DNA from: an uncultured Lachnospiraceae bacterium
GTDB lineage: Bacteria > Bacillota > Clostridia > Lachnospirales > Lachnospiraceae
Direction of reading: 5' to 3'
Length of the DNA stretch: 26,653 nt
Assembly (NCBI GenBank): GCA_910583895.1
Contig: CAJTYJ010000002.1
Coordinates: 1-26,653, forward strand
Shown here: piece after piece, positions 6,464 through 13,904 of the stretch
Layout: each line of letters starts with the position of its first letter
Position numbering within the stretch: position 1 is the stretch's first letter
Notes under the pieces: model-generated
What the model was told of the DNA's origin: nothing
The model's database searches: none
The model's input: the letters and a program-made list of their open reading frames with translations, nothing else
Program-made: the position numbers and the translations under genes

Positions 6464-8611
6464 ATGAAAGACAAGATTTTCGGTGTACTGCAGCGAGTGG
6501 GAAGATCCTTTATGCTTCCGATTGCGATCCTGCCGGTGGCAGGCCTGTTACTGGGCGTGGGTGGCTCCTTTACCAATGAGACTATGCTCACTACTTACGG
6601 ACTGATGGGGATCATGGGGCCGGGGACGGTACTAAATGCCATCCTGCAGGTCATGAGTGCGGCCGGTGATATCGTATTTGCCAACCTGCCCATCATTTTT
6701 GCCATGGGTGTTGCCATTGGTATGGCAAAAAAAGAAAAAGAAGTAGCGGCTCTGTCCGCAGCCATTGCATTTTTCATCATGCATGCTTCCATTGGAGCCA
6801 TGATCACAAATCACGGCGGCACAGAGGCCATGTTAAGCGGGGCGACGGCATCTGTAGTAGGCATCACGTCTCTGCAGATGGGCGTGTTCGGCGGTATCAT
6901 CGTGGGACTGGGTGTGTCGGCCCTTCATAATAAATTTTACAAAATCGAACTGCCTCAGGTATTGTCCTTCTTCGGCGGCACCAGATTCGTGCCCATCGTC
7001 AGCGGACTTGCCTATACGGTGGTAGGTATTCTGATGTTCTTTATCTGGCCGGTGATTCAGCAGGGCATCTACGCCATCGGCGGCGTGGTGCTGGAATCCG
7101 GATATGCAGGAACCTGGGTATATGGTCTGATGGAGCGTGCACTGATTCCCTTCGGACTTCATCATGTGTTCTATCTGCCCTTCTGGCAGACGGCTCTGGG
7201 CGGAACCATGGAAGTGGGCGGACGTCTGGTAGAGGGTGCACAGAATATTTTCTTCGCACAGCTGGCAGATCCGACCGTGGATCATTTTGCAGTGTCTGCC
7301 ACAAGATTTATGACCGGTAAATTCCCGCTCATGATCTTCGGTCTTCCGGGGGCAGCTCTGGCCATGTACAAGGTTGCAAAGCCGGAGAAAAAAGAAGCAG
7401 TGGCAGGTCTTCTTCTGTCCGCGGCTCTGACTTCCATGCTGACCGGTATCACAGAGCCTCTGGAGTTCACCTTCCTGTTCGTGGCGCCGCTTCTGTATGC
7501 AATTCACTGTGTATTTGCAGGACTTGCCTACATGCTGATGCATGTATTTAACGTGGGTGTGGGTATGACCTTCTCCGGCGGTCTGATCGATATGTTCCTG
7601 TTCGGTATTCTGCAGGGCAATGCCAAGACCAGCTGGGTCTGGATTGTGGTCGTCGGTATTGGATACTTCGTTGTATACTACTTCCTGTTTTCTTTCCTGA
7701 TCGCCAGGATGGATCTGAAGACTCCGGGACGGGACGACAGCGAGGAAGTGAAGCTGTATCGCAGAAGCGATGTGGATGCCCGGAAAAAAGGTGCTGCAGG
7801 AGCAGATAATGCCCAGTCGGAAGAAGACGCTCTGTCCGCAGCCATCTGCAGGGGACTTGGCGGAAAGAAAAATATTTCAGATGTGGACTGCTGTGCCACC
7901 AGACTTCGCTGTACTGTCTATAAATCAGAACTGGTGGATGATGCATTGTTAAAATCCACCGGAGCGTCTGGAGTGGTGCACAAAGGAAACGGTGTGCAGG
8001 TTATCTACGGCCCGAGAGTTACCGTGGTCAAATCCAATCTGGAGGACTATCTGGAGACCGCTCCGGATGAAGAATACGCTCCGGCAGGAAATGCAGGGGC
8101 AGATTTGGCTGCACCGGCGGAGGAAAAGCCGGCAGGAAAGGTAGTGAAAAGTGATACGATCTACAGCCCGGTGAACGGAACAGCGGCAGATCTGTCCGAG
8201 ACGCCGGATGAGGCATTTGCAGGCCGGATGATGGGCGACGGCGCCATGGTCATTCCGGAAGACGGTGAGGTGCGGGCACCAGAAGACGGTGAAGTCAGCT
8301 TCGTCTTTGAGACAAAGCATGCCATCGGATTTGAGACCGCATCCGGTATTGCCATGCTGCTTCATATGGGGATCGACACAGTGAATTTAAACGGACAGGG
8401 CTTTGAGGTCTTTGTCAATAACGGCGACAAGGTGAAAAAAGGTGATCTGCTTATGAAGATGGATCTGGATTTCCTGAAGAAAAATGCACCGTCTCTTGCA
8501 TCGCCGGTGCTCTGTACGGAGCTGTCTGAGAATCAGAAGATCCGCCTGTTAAAGACAGGAGCAATCAAAGCAGGGGACGCACTGTATGCAGTAGATACCT
8601 ATGAAGGTTGA
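6464..8611 (+). CDS. ptsG: PTS glucose-family transporter EIICBA
   Basis: A 715-residue three-domain phosphotransferase permease that takes up and phosphorylates a hexose, most likely glucose. The membrane EIIC domain (about 1-430) has the glucose-family segments GLHHVFYLPFWQTALGG and TGITEPLEFTFLFVAP. EIIB (about 455-530) has the phosphorylated C477 in DVDCCATRLRC. EIIA (about 575-705) has H619 and the phosphoryl-acceptor H634 in LLHMGIDTVNL; the 15-residue spacing equals that of the glucose EIIA pair. Linkers are Ala/Glu-rich. A GAGGAGGG site precedes the ATG. The leader contains a promoter, a RAT-like site, a terminator and three tandem structured repeats, so expression is probably set by antitermination. 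A related substrate such as maltose or N-acetylglucosamine cannot be fully excluded. Confidence 0.93.
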   Translation: MKDKIFGVLQRVGRSFMLPIAILPVAGLLLGVGGSFTNETMLTTYGLMGIMGPGTVLNAILQVMSAAGDIVFANLPIIFAMGVAIGMAKKEKEVAALSAAIAFFIMHASIGAMITNHGGTEAMLSGATASVVGITSLQMGVFGGIIVGLGVSALHNKFYKIELPQVLSFFGGTRFVPIVSGLAYTVVGILMFFIWPVIQQGIYAIGGVVLESGYAGTWVYGLMERALIPFGLHHVFYLPFWQTALGGTMEVGGRLVEGAQNIFFAQLADPTVDHFAVSATRFMTGKFPLMIFGLPGAALAMYKVAKPEKKEAVAGLLLSAALTSMLTGITEPLEFTFLFVAPLLYAIHCVFAGLAYMLMHVFNVGVGMTFSGGLIDMFLFGILQGNAKTSWVWIVVVGIGYFVVYYFLFSFLIARMDLKTPGRDDSEEVKLYRRSDVDARKKGAAGADNAQSEEDALSAAICRGLGGKKNISDVDCCATRLRCTVYKSELVDDALLKSTGASGVVHKGNGVQVIYGPRVTVVKSNLEDYLETAPDEEYAPAGNAGADLAAPAEEKPAGKVVKSDTIYSPVNGTAADLSETPDEAFAGRMMGDGAMVIPEDGEVRAPEDGEVSFVFETKHAIGFETASGIAMLLHMGIDTVNLNGQGFEVFVNNGDKVKKGDLLMKMDLDFLKKNAPSLASPVLCTELSENQKIRLLKTGAIKAGDALYAVDTYEG

Positions 8612-8613
8612 AG

Positions 8614-8745
8614 AGTCAAACACCCCTCAGTGAGCTGACGGGGTATCAAATTTGTAACGCAGCAGAGCTGCGGGGTATTTGACCCTTGCGGCATTTGTCA
8701 AGTGGATGCGTGGCATCTGCTTGACGCATTGTTCGCAAGAATAAA
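8614..8745 (+). repeat. structured dispersed repeat, copy 1 (between ptsG and the antiterminator gene)
   Basis: About 130 bases sharing blocks with 9621-9750: GGGTATCAAA, GGGGTATTTGACCCT and GCGGCA. Hairpins: CCCCTCAG with CTGA-CGGGG (8623-8643), CGCAGC-AGA-GCTGCG (8658-8672), and a long hairpin GTCAAG/CTTGAC enclosing GATGC/GCATC (about 8697-8725), closed by CTTGCG/CGCAAG. The second hairpin is CGCTGC-AGA-GCAGCG in the other copy, a compensatory change. CAAACACCCC (8617-8626) can alternatively pair with GGGGTATTTG (8672-8681), with one mismatch. No U-tract follows. Confidence 0.75.
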
Positions 8746-8763
8746 TCTGCGGGGAGAGAAAGT

Positions 8764-9597
8764 ATGTTCAGAGTGAAGAAGGCGCTGAACCACAATACGG
8801 TGATCGCCATTGGAATGGATGACAGTCAGGAATACCTTTTGATCGGAAAAGGAATTGGGTTCGGAAAGAAAGTCAGTGAAAGGATGGAGGCCCCCGAAGG
8901 GTGCACGGTCTATTCTCTTCATGAGAAGACAGAGCGGGGGTCCGCCATGGAACTGGTGAAAGGTCTGGATCCGGTTTTCTTAGAGATCGCAGAGCAGGTA
9001 TTGCAGGAAAGCGAACATACATTCGGAAAAATTGACCGGAGCATACTTTTTCCCATGGCAGACCATATTGCATTTGCCGTAAAAAGAATCCAGAACGGAG
9101 AGCAGATCAGCAATCCGCTGACCGGGGACATCCGGGCTTTGTTCCATATGGAATACAAGACGGCTGAGTGTATCATACCGATCCTGAAGGAACGGCTTCA
9201 GGCCGAGATTGATGAACACGAAGTGGGTTATATTGCGTTACATATTCACTCTGCCATTGAGGACGAGAATGTGGCGCTGTCCATGCAGATTGCAAGGACG
9301 GTCAGAGAGTGCATCCAGCTTGTGGAGGCAGAGACAGGGGCGTCCATCGATATGATGTCCCTGTCCTACAACCGGCTTATGAACCATGTGCGCTACATGG
9401 TGGCCAGGTCCATCAAGGGCGAGAAGCTGAAGCTGGATATGAACGACTATATGTCCGTGAAATTTCCCGACGAATTCCAGATGGCGTCCACCGTGTGCGG
9501 ACACCTGGAAAAGCATCTGAAGAAGCCTCTGGACCCGGTGGAGATCGGGTATCTTGCCATGCACATCCAGAGGGTGTCGGCAGAGCAGGAAATGTGA
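8764..9597 (+). CDS. glcT: BglG-family transcriptional antiterminator (GlcT/LicT type)
   Basis: A 277-residue RNA-binding antiterminator. The N-terminal co-antiterminator domain (about 1-58; VKKALNHNTVIA and GKGIGFGKK) binds RAT hairpins in leader RNA. Two PTS regulation domains follow: PRD1 (about 65-170) with H101 and H160, and PRD2 (about 175-275) with H208 and H267, the four histidines phosphorylated by PTS proteins. Located downstream of ptsG rather than upstream as in Bacillus. The RAT-like site at 5991-6021 makes ptsG its probable target. GGGGAGAG precedes the start. The gene is bracketed by two copies of a structured repeat. GlcT rather than LicT is chosen from the ptsG context only. 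Confidence 0.88.
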   Translation: MFRVKKALNHNTVIAIGMDDSQEYLLIGKGIGFGKKVSERMEAPEGCTVYSLHEKTERGSAMELVKGLDPVFLEIAEQVLQESEHTFGKIDRSILFPMADHIAFAVKRIQNGEQISNPLTGDIRALFHMEYKTAECIIPILKERLQAEIDEHEVGYIALHIHSAIEDENVALSMQIARTVRECIQLVEAETGASIDMMSLSYNRLMNHVRYMVARSIKGEKLKLDMNDYMSVKFPDEFQMASTVCGHLEKHLKKPLDPVEIGYLAMHIQRVSAEQEM

Positions 9598-9620
9598 GAA
9601 GAACTCGTATCAAAGACTCG

Positions 9621-9750
9621 AATCAAATACCCCGCTGTAAGCAACAGGGTATCAAACTTGTAGCGCTGCAGAGCAGCGGGGTATTTGACCCTCGCGGCAG
9701 TCGCCAAATGTCTGCAAGCAGCCATTTGGTTCGTCGCTCACGGGAATAGA
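9621..9750 (+). repeat. structured dispersed repeat, copy 2 (after the antiterminator gene)
   Basis: Second copy of the repeat at 8614-8745. A perfect 14-bp inverted pair, CAAATACCCCGCTG (9624-9637) with CAGCGGGGTATTTG (9674-9687), competes with the smaller hairpin CGCTGC-AGA-GCAGCG (9664-9678). A 3' hairpin CCAAATG/CATTTGG (about 9704-9729) has different sequence from its counterpart in copy 1 but keeps the pairing. Probably a dispersed intergenic element; no terminal U-run. Confidence 0.75.
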
Positions 9751-9783
9751 TGGTAATAGCGGAAAATGGAATGCTTTAAAGAG

Positions 9784-9812
9784 TTGTGAAAACGATAATA
9801 GAATGTTATACT
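9784..9812 (+). promoter_or_regulatory. promoter of the toxin-antitoxin operon
   Basis: TTGTGA (9784-9789), a 17-bp spacer and TATACT (9807-9812) with TG two bases upstream (extended -10). It lies 45 bases before the antitoxin start, and no other gene lies between. Confidence 0.65.
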
Positions 9813-9856
9813 GTTGACATAAAAACCAGATCAGGATTCAGACAGGAGGGTGTTTT

Positions 9857-10081
9857 ATGACAGCATTAAGACAAAGTGCAATAAGAGAACTGGAAAAGAT
9901 ACCGGAAGATAAAATAGGATTTATCTTGCAGATTATGCAGGGAATAAATGGTTTATATGATGATAAACAATCAGAAAGGCAGGAAGCGTTTGTAAAGTTG
10001 GAACGGTTGAGAAAAAAAGGAACAGCTGTTGACTATGATGCAGAGTTGGCTTCTTACAGAGAAGAAAAATATGGTAAATAA
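9857..10081 (+). CDS. antitoxin of a PIN-toxin pair
   Basis: A 74-residue, charged, probably alpha-helical protein (IRELEKIPEDKIGFILQIM near the N-terminus). Its small size, its promoter and the 11-base overlap of its 3' end with the following PIN-domain gene identify it as the likely antitoxin that neutralises the toxin and represses the operon. No classical ribbon-helix-helix or AbrB motif is obvious, so its family is left open. A GGAGGG binding site lies at about 9846-9851. Confidence 0.78.
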   Translation: MTALRQSAIRELEKIPEDKIGFILQIMQGINGLYDDKQSERQEAFVKLERLRKKGTAVDYDAELASYREEKYGK

Positions 10082-10484
10082 AATTCTGATTGATACGAAT
10101 GTACTTCTTGATTACCTTCTTATGAGAGAGCCATTTTACAAGGATGCAGAGAAGATTGTTTATGATTGTGTGGAGGGAAAAGTAAAAGGATGCATTGCTG
10201 CTCATTCTGTTACAAACATGTTCTTCATATTAAGGAAGAATTATAATTCAAGAGAACGCAGAGAAATACTGTCCAGTTTATTTTCCATCTTTGATGTGGA
10301 AGGAATAGATAAAACAAAATTACTATTTGGACTTCAAAATGAAGACTTTACAGATTTTGAAGACTGTCTTCAGATGGAATGTGCAAGATCATATGGAGCA
10401 GAATATATTATAACAAGAAATGTAAATGATTATAAAATGTCAGAGATAAAGGCAATTTTGCCCAAAGACTATTTGCAATTATAG
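10071..10484 (+). CDS. PIN-domain toxin (VapC-like ribonuclease)
   Basis: A 137-residue PIN-domain protein, the metal-dependent RNase fold of VapC toxins. Acidic positions are visible: D8 in KILIDTNVLLDYL, D95/E97/D98 in DFTDFEDCLQ, and D120 in ITRNVNDY. The second usual acidic site (in the SVTNMF helix, about 46-51) is occupied by T49/N50 rather than Glu or Asp, as I recall for this PIN subgroup, so activity cannot be judged. The start at 10071 gives the canonical PIN N-terminus and overlaps the antitoxin stop, implying translational coupling. AT-richer than its neighbours, consistent with recent acquisition. Confidence 0.85.
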   Translation: MVNKILIDTNVLLDYLLMREPFYKDAEKIVYDCVEGKVKGCIAAHSVTNMFFILRKNYNSRERREILSSLFSIFDVEGIDKTKLLFGLQNEDFTDFEDCLQMECARSYGAEYIITRNVNDYKMSEIKAILPKDYLQL

Positions 10485-10485
10485 A

Positions 10486-10587
10486 AAGCAGTTACTATAT
10501 GGAAAAGCAGCACCAACGGATGAGCTGAACGAACTGATTGAACTGACTCCCAAAAGTTTTTTCAAGCTGTATTACTCCCGGCGTTAG
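10486..10587 (+). pseudogene. possible 3' remnant of a lost gene
   Basis: After the toxin stop, one frame reads KQLLYGKAAPTDELNELIEL then TPKSFFKLYYSRR and a TAG at 10585-10587. Composition looks like a real protein C-terminus, but no start codon or binding site is seen. Not recognised; it may be the tail of a gene truncated when the toxin-antitoxin module arrived, or chance. Confidence 0.3.
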
Positions 10588-10611
10588 CGAGTCAAAGCCT
10601 GTTCTTGTTTT

Positions 10612-10656
10612 GCTCCTGCCAGTGTATACGACACTGCCGGGTGCACCGGCAGGAGC
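10612..10656. other. three-way-junction inverted repeat between convergent genes
   Basis: GCTCCT (10612-10617) pairs with AGGAGC (10651-10656); inside are AGTGT/ACACT (10621-10635) and GCCGG/CCGGC (10636-10650). It lies between the rightward toxin and the leftward AraC gene and might act as a transcript end on either strand, though no T-run follows on either side. Confidence 0.55.
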
Positions 10657-10686
10657 TGGATGCGCGCAAGTGATGCGTTTATCATA

Positions 10687-11538
10687 TCAGTTCTGTTTTT
10701 TCACTACCGGAATCCAGACCTCATACCGGGCATTTTGCGGGTCCGGGCTTTGGTAGACTTCGATGTCCGGCGCGCTTCCGTATTCATAACCGGAGGTGGG
10801 AAGCCATTCGGTGACAATGCGCCGTTCCAGCTCCTGGATGGACTGGTTCGTGCCTTCTCCGGGGAAAATAGCCCAGGTTGCTGCCGGCACCGTATATTCT
10901 TCAAAACTGCCGGCTTCCAGGGAAGTGGAAACGGCGATGTAATACCGCCAGGGCTTTTCTTCGCCGCAGGTGCTGATTCCGAGCACGCCCATGGGTTCCT
11001 GGTTCATCATCTGTGCAAGGGTTTGCAGCGTACCGTTTAGAGAGACCTCCTGCCATTTGGACGGGATGACTGCAAAATTTTTTTCAATCTCTTTTTCCAG
11101 GGGTACGGATACACCCACGATGCGAAATGCTTCTTTTGTTTCGATTCGATAATTCATTTCTTCTGCTCCTTTGACTGTGATTTTAAAGGTAATGGGCGGA
11201 AAAGAGCGTACGGATACTCCTTTTTGCCTGACTGCAGAGGGAGCAATTCCGTGAATAGACTGGAAAGCCCGGTTAAAAGCGGTGGGCGAATGGTACCCAT
11301 ATCGCTCTGCCACGTCAATGACCCGATCATCGCTGCTTTGCAGATCCACAGCAGCCAGGGACATCTTCCGTCTTCTAATGTATTCTGACAGGGGAATCCC
11401 TGCCATATAAGAAAACATTCTCTGAAAATGCCAGGAGGAACAGCAGGCAATCTGCCCCAGCTGTTCGTAGTTGATCTCGTCGGTTAAATGCTCTTCCATA
11501 TAACGGATGGCACTGTTAAGTCTGTCAATCCATTCCAT
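10687..11538 (-). CDS. AraC-family regulator with GyrI-like effector domain
   Basis: A 283-residue transcription factor. The N-terminal double helix-turn-helix (about residues 8-105; EHLTDEINYEQLGQIACCSS and AERYGYHSPTAFNRAFQSIHG) binds DNA. The C-terminal half (about 127-283, starting MNYRIETKEAFRIVGVSVPL) is a GyrI-like small-molecule-binding domain, an arrangement typical of clostridial drug- or stress-responsive regulators. ATG at 11538 is chosen because relatives begin MEWIDRLN; GTG codons at 11544 and 11550 are alternatives, with AAGGAG lying directly upstream. It overlaps or abuts the end of the upstream MerR gene, so the two are probably co-transcribed and translationally coupled. The ligand is unknown. 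Confidence 0.9.
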   Translation of the reverse strand: MEWIDRLNSAIRYMEEHLTDEINYEQLGQIACCSSWHFQRMFSYMAGIPLSEYIRRRKMSLAAVDLQSSDDRVIDVAERYGYHSPTAFNRAFQSIHGIAPSAVRQKGVSVRSFPPITFKITVKGAEEMNYRIETKEAFRIVGVSVPLEKEIEKNFAVIPSKWQEVSLNGTLQTLAQMMNQEPMGVLGISTCGEEKPWRYYIAVSTSLEAGSFEEYTVPAATWAIFPGEGTNQSIQELERRIVTEWLPTSGYEYGSAPDIEVYQSPDPQNARYEVWIPVVKKQN

Positions 11539-11546
11539 TTTCACGT

Positions 11547-12029
11547 TCACTCCTTTTCGTTGTCCTGATTATAACTGTATTTTTCCGGGTTGTCCTCTCT
11601 TTGTCTGCACGAAAAAGAGAGATCTTTTGAAGTCCAGCTTCCGGGATTGGTATCGTCCGGGATGCGTCCGGCCAGAATATCCTCATAGTGCTTTGCCTTC
11701 TGATCCATATAGGCGGCGGTGGCCCTGGCTTCTTCGGCTTTTTTGTGGGCCTGTTCCCGCTGCCTTATAATGATCTGGTATCGGGCTCTTAGATTTTCCT
11801 CGGATTCTTCCAGACGGCACAGACGGCAGTATTCTTTGATATCCTGGATGGAAGCGCCGCACTGTTTCAGGAAGGTAATGCCCCGCATCCAGTTGAAGGA
11901 TTCCTCATCAAATATCCGCCGGTTTGCATGGTCTCTCTGACAGGGCAGCAGATGAATGTCGGTGTAGTAGCGGATGGTGTGCTCGGTGGTCTGGAACAGT
12001 TCGGCGAACTGTTTTATAGTGTATTGCAT
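11547..12029 (-). CDS. MerR-family transcriptional regulator
   Basis: A 160-residue MerR-type regulator: winged helix N-terminus MQYTIKQFAELFQTTEHTIR, then FLKQCGASIQDIKEYCRLC, a coiled coil (about 75-115) and a polar tail. The AdhR-type Cys is not at its usual place, but C57, C68 and C71 lie close by. AAGGAG lies 8 bases before the start. It is transcribed away from the aldo/keto reductase gene, whose promoter (12364-12394) has the 19-bp spacer and perfect dyad expected for MerR control, so this protein is the most obvious regulator of that promoter. It probably forms an operon with the AraC gene downstream. Confidence 0.9.
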   Translation of the reverse strand: MQYTIKQFAELFQTTEHTIRYYTDIHLLPCQRDHANRRIFDEESFNWMRGITFLKQCGASIQDIKEYCRLCRLEESEENLRARYQIIIRQREQAHKKAEEARATAAYMDQKAKHYEDILAGRIPDDTNPGSWTSKDLSFSCRQREDNPEKYSYNQDNEKE

Positions 12030-12363
12030 AAATGTTTCTCCTTAAAGTGAATCTTCCTTTTCGGAAACGTATTCTGGTTGCATAATCCGTTATTTTTATC
12101 AATAACAGCTTATAAAAAACACAAATTATGTTGATAACCAAACAGATTTTCAGGATGGTTGCTTTTATCATCATGTGATCCGGATTCATATGTCCAGATA
12201 CTTCAAATCCTAATAAAGCCACAATAAAAAATTCCATGATAAGTACAAGAATCTGAATCCATGAGACAGCCTTTTTTATTTCTTACCTCCATGATTTATC
12301 TTTTGCTTGAAATCTTTTCGGAAACATCATCTCAAAAAGGGAAAAATGAATTTGATAAAGTTC
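12030..12363. other. intergenic region between divergent regulator and reductase
   Basis: AT-rich. On the minus strand a frame from about 12282 encodes two hydrophobic segments (WIQILVLIMEFFIVALLGF and ATILKICLVINIICVFY), as in a small two-helix membrane protein. However, GGAGG precedes an ATA rather than a start codon, the first ATG (12237) has no binding site, and the frame runs on into the MerR gene. It may be a decayed small gene. Nothing else recognisable was seen. Confidence 0.35.
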
Positions 12364-12394
12364 TTGACTTCGAGTAACTCGAAGCTGTTATACT
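12364..12394 (+). promoter_or_regulatory. MerR-type promoter/operator of the aldo/keto reductase
   Basis: TTGACT (12364-12369) and TATACT (12389-12394) are separated by 19 bp. The -35/spacer region contains a perfect dyad CTTCGAGT-A-ACTCGAAG (12368-12384). Both features are diagnostic of promoters remodelled by MerR proteins. Transcription would begin near 12401, about 258 bases before the reductase start codon. Confidence 0.82.
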
Positions 12395-12658
12395 TGATTA
12401 TATCGCGGAAGTCCGCTTCCTGCAATCAGGAAATAAAAGGTGGAAAACGGCGTGCGCGATGGATGCGGGACTTTCATAGTCCAGCTAAGAAATGTCAAGT
12501 GATTTTGAAAAATAATTTCTTCTGGACAGTAAAGTCGCAAGAGAGGAACTTTTATGAGTGCCCTTTCAAATAAAAGTTTCTCTCATTACAGGTACGTCGA
12601 AGCGACGTTACCCTTTCGTGCTATTGTGCAGCGATTTAGATTAGGAGGAAAACTACAT
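12395..12658 (+). promoter_or_regulatory. long structured 5' leader of the aldo/keto reductase
   Basis: The leader contains GGACT-TTCAT-AGTCC (near 12470-12484), a 15-bp hairpin GAGAGGAACTTTTAT (12541-12555) with ATAAAAGTTTCTCTC (12570-12584), and GGTACGTCG-AAG-CGACGTTACC (about 12591-12612). No hairpin is followed by a clear U-run. It may be a regulatory leader; no known riboswitch was recognised. A GTG-initiated 16-codon frame (about 12451-12501) preceded by AGGTGG could be a leader peptide. Confidence 0.45.
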
Positions 12659-13783
12659 ATGGGATATTTAGGTGAAGAGATCAGAAAATTGGGCTTTGGT
12701 CTGATGCGTCTGCCAAAGAAGGGCGATGCAATCGACGTGGGGCAGGTTAAGGAGATGGTGGATCTGTTTATGGAAGCAGGTTTTACCTACTTTGACACGG
12801 CATGGGCCTATGCCGGGAGTGAGGATGCCATCCGTCAGGCGCTGGTGGAGCGTTATCCAAGGGAGCGCTTCCAGCTTGCCACCAAGAATGCGGCATGGAT
12901 TGACTGCAAGACAAAAGAAGAAGCCTGTGCGCAGTTTGACACTTCTCTTGCCCGAACAGGAGCCGGATATTTTGATTTTTATCTGCTGCATAATCTGGGG
13001 GAGGGCAGGACCCGCTATTTTGATGAGTATGATATGTGGAACTGGGTGCAGGAGAAGAAGAAGGCAGGTCTGATCAGGCATGTGGGCTTTTCTTTCCATT
13101 CCACGCCGGAAGAGCTGGATGCGCTTTTGAATGCTCATCCGGAGATGGAATTTGTCCAGCTGCAGATCAACTACGCGGACTGGGACAATCCGGCTATTCA
13201 GTCCAGGGGCTGTTATGAGGTGGCGAGAAAGCACAGAAAACCGGTGATCATCATGGAACCGGTGAAAGGCGGAATGCTGGCAACGCCGCCGGATTCAGTG
13301 GAAAAACTTCTGAAGGCGGCGGAGCCGGACAACTCTGTGGCGTCCTGGGCAGTGCGCTTTGCGGCGGATCTGGAAGGCGTGATCACAGTCCTCTCCGGTA
13401 TGAGCAATGTGGAACAGATGCAGGATAACCTGTCCTATATGAAATCTTTCCAGGGACTGACCGACAGTCAGAAAAAGATACTTGGCCAGGCACAGGAGGA
13501 ACTGCAGAAGATTCCGCTGATTCCCTGTACTTCCTGCAATTACTGTGCCAAGGTCTGCCCTCAGGGGATCGGGATCTCCGGTTCTTTTACAGCTATGAAC
13601 TATCTGACTTTGTACCGGGATCCGGCGGCGGCCAGGCATCAGGAAGACTGGCTGGTCAATGGTCATGGGCGAAAACATGCAGACGAGTGTATCCAGTGCG
13701 GAAAGTGCGAGGAAGTCTGTCCCCAGCATATTGAGATCCGGGATCAGCTTATGAAAGTCAGCGAAAGATTGCTGCATAGATAG
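12659..13783 (+). CDS. aldo/keto reductase with C-terminal dicluster ferredoxin domain
   Basis: A 374-residue NAD(P)H- or ferredoxin-linked carbonyl reductase. The AKR tetrad is visible as D46 and Y51 (YFDTAWAYAG), K76 (LATKNA) and H111 (YLLHNLGEG). The C-terminal part (about 305-370) has two cysteine motifs, CTSCNYCAKVCPQG and CIQCGKCEEVCPQ, that would bind two 4Fe-4S clusters, placing it in the iron-sulfur AKR subfamily common in anaerobes. AGGAGG lies just before ATG 12659, which is favoured over an ATG at 12554 lying inside a leader hairpin. MerR-type promoter control suggests a role in aldehyde or electrophile detoxification. The physiological substrate is unknown. Confidence 0.93.
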   Translation: MGYLGEEIRKLGFGLMRLPKKGDAIDVGQVKEMVDLFMEAGFTYFDTAWAYAGSEDAIRQALVERYPRERFQLATKNAAWIDCKTKEEACAQFDTSLARTGAGYFDFYLLHNLGEGRTRYFDEYDMWNWVQEKKKAGLIRHVGFSFHSTPEELDALLNAHPEMEFVQLQINYADWDNPAIQSRGCYEVARKHRKPVIIMEPVKGGMLATPPDSVEKLLKAAEPDNSVASWAVRFAADLEGVITVLSGMSNVEQMQDNLSYMKSFQGLTDSQKKILGQAQEELQKIPLIPCTSCNYCAKVCPQGIGISGSFTAMNYLTLYRDPAAARHQEDWLVNGHGRKHADECIQCGKCEEVCPQHIEIRDQLMKVSERLLHR

Positions 13784-13785
13784 AG

Positions 13786-13841
13786 CAGAGAGAGGGTATC
13801 GCGCAATCATTTTATGATTTTGCGACACTCTCTCTGTTTTT
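13786..13841 (+). terminator. intrinsic terminator after the aldo/keto reductase
   Basis: CAGAGAGAGGGT (13786-13797) pairs with ACACTCTCTCTG (about 13825-13836), with GCAATCAT/ATGATTTTGC pairing inside, followed by TTTTT. It lies directly after the reductase stop, before the convergent anti-sigma gene. Confidence 0.88.
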
Positions 13842-13904
13842 AACAGAATCCATGTTCAAAAAAGATTAAAATCTACATTCTTATTCCAGATCTGCTCATA
13901 AATC

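Noticed and set aside
6833..7543. Leftward frame of 236 residues opposite ptsG
   Set aside because: Antisense shadow; ptsG motifs run through the same bases.
8614..8745. Simple intrinsic terminator for ptsG
   Set aside because: No hairpin in this element is followed by a U-run, and a related copy with preserved pairing occurs after the next gene, so a repeat element explains it better.
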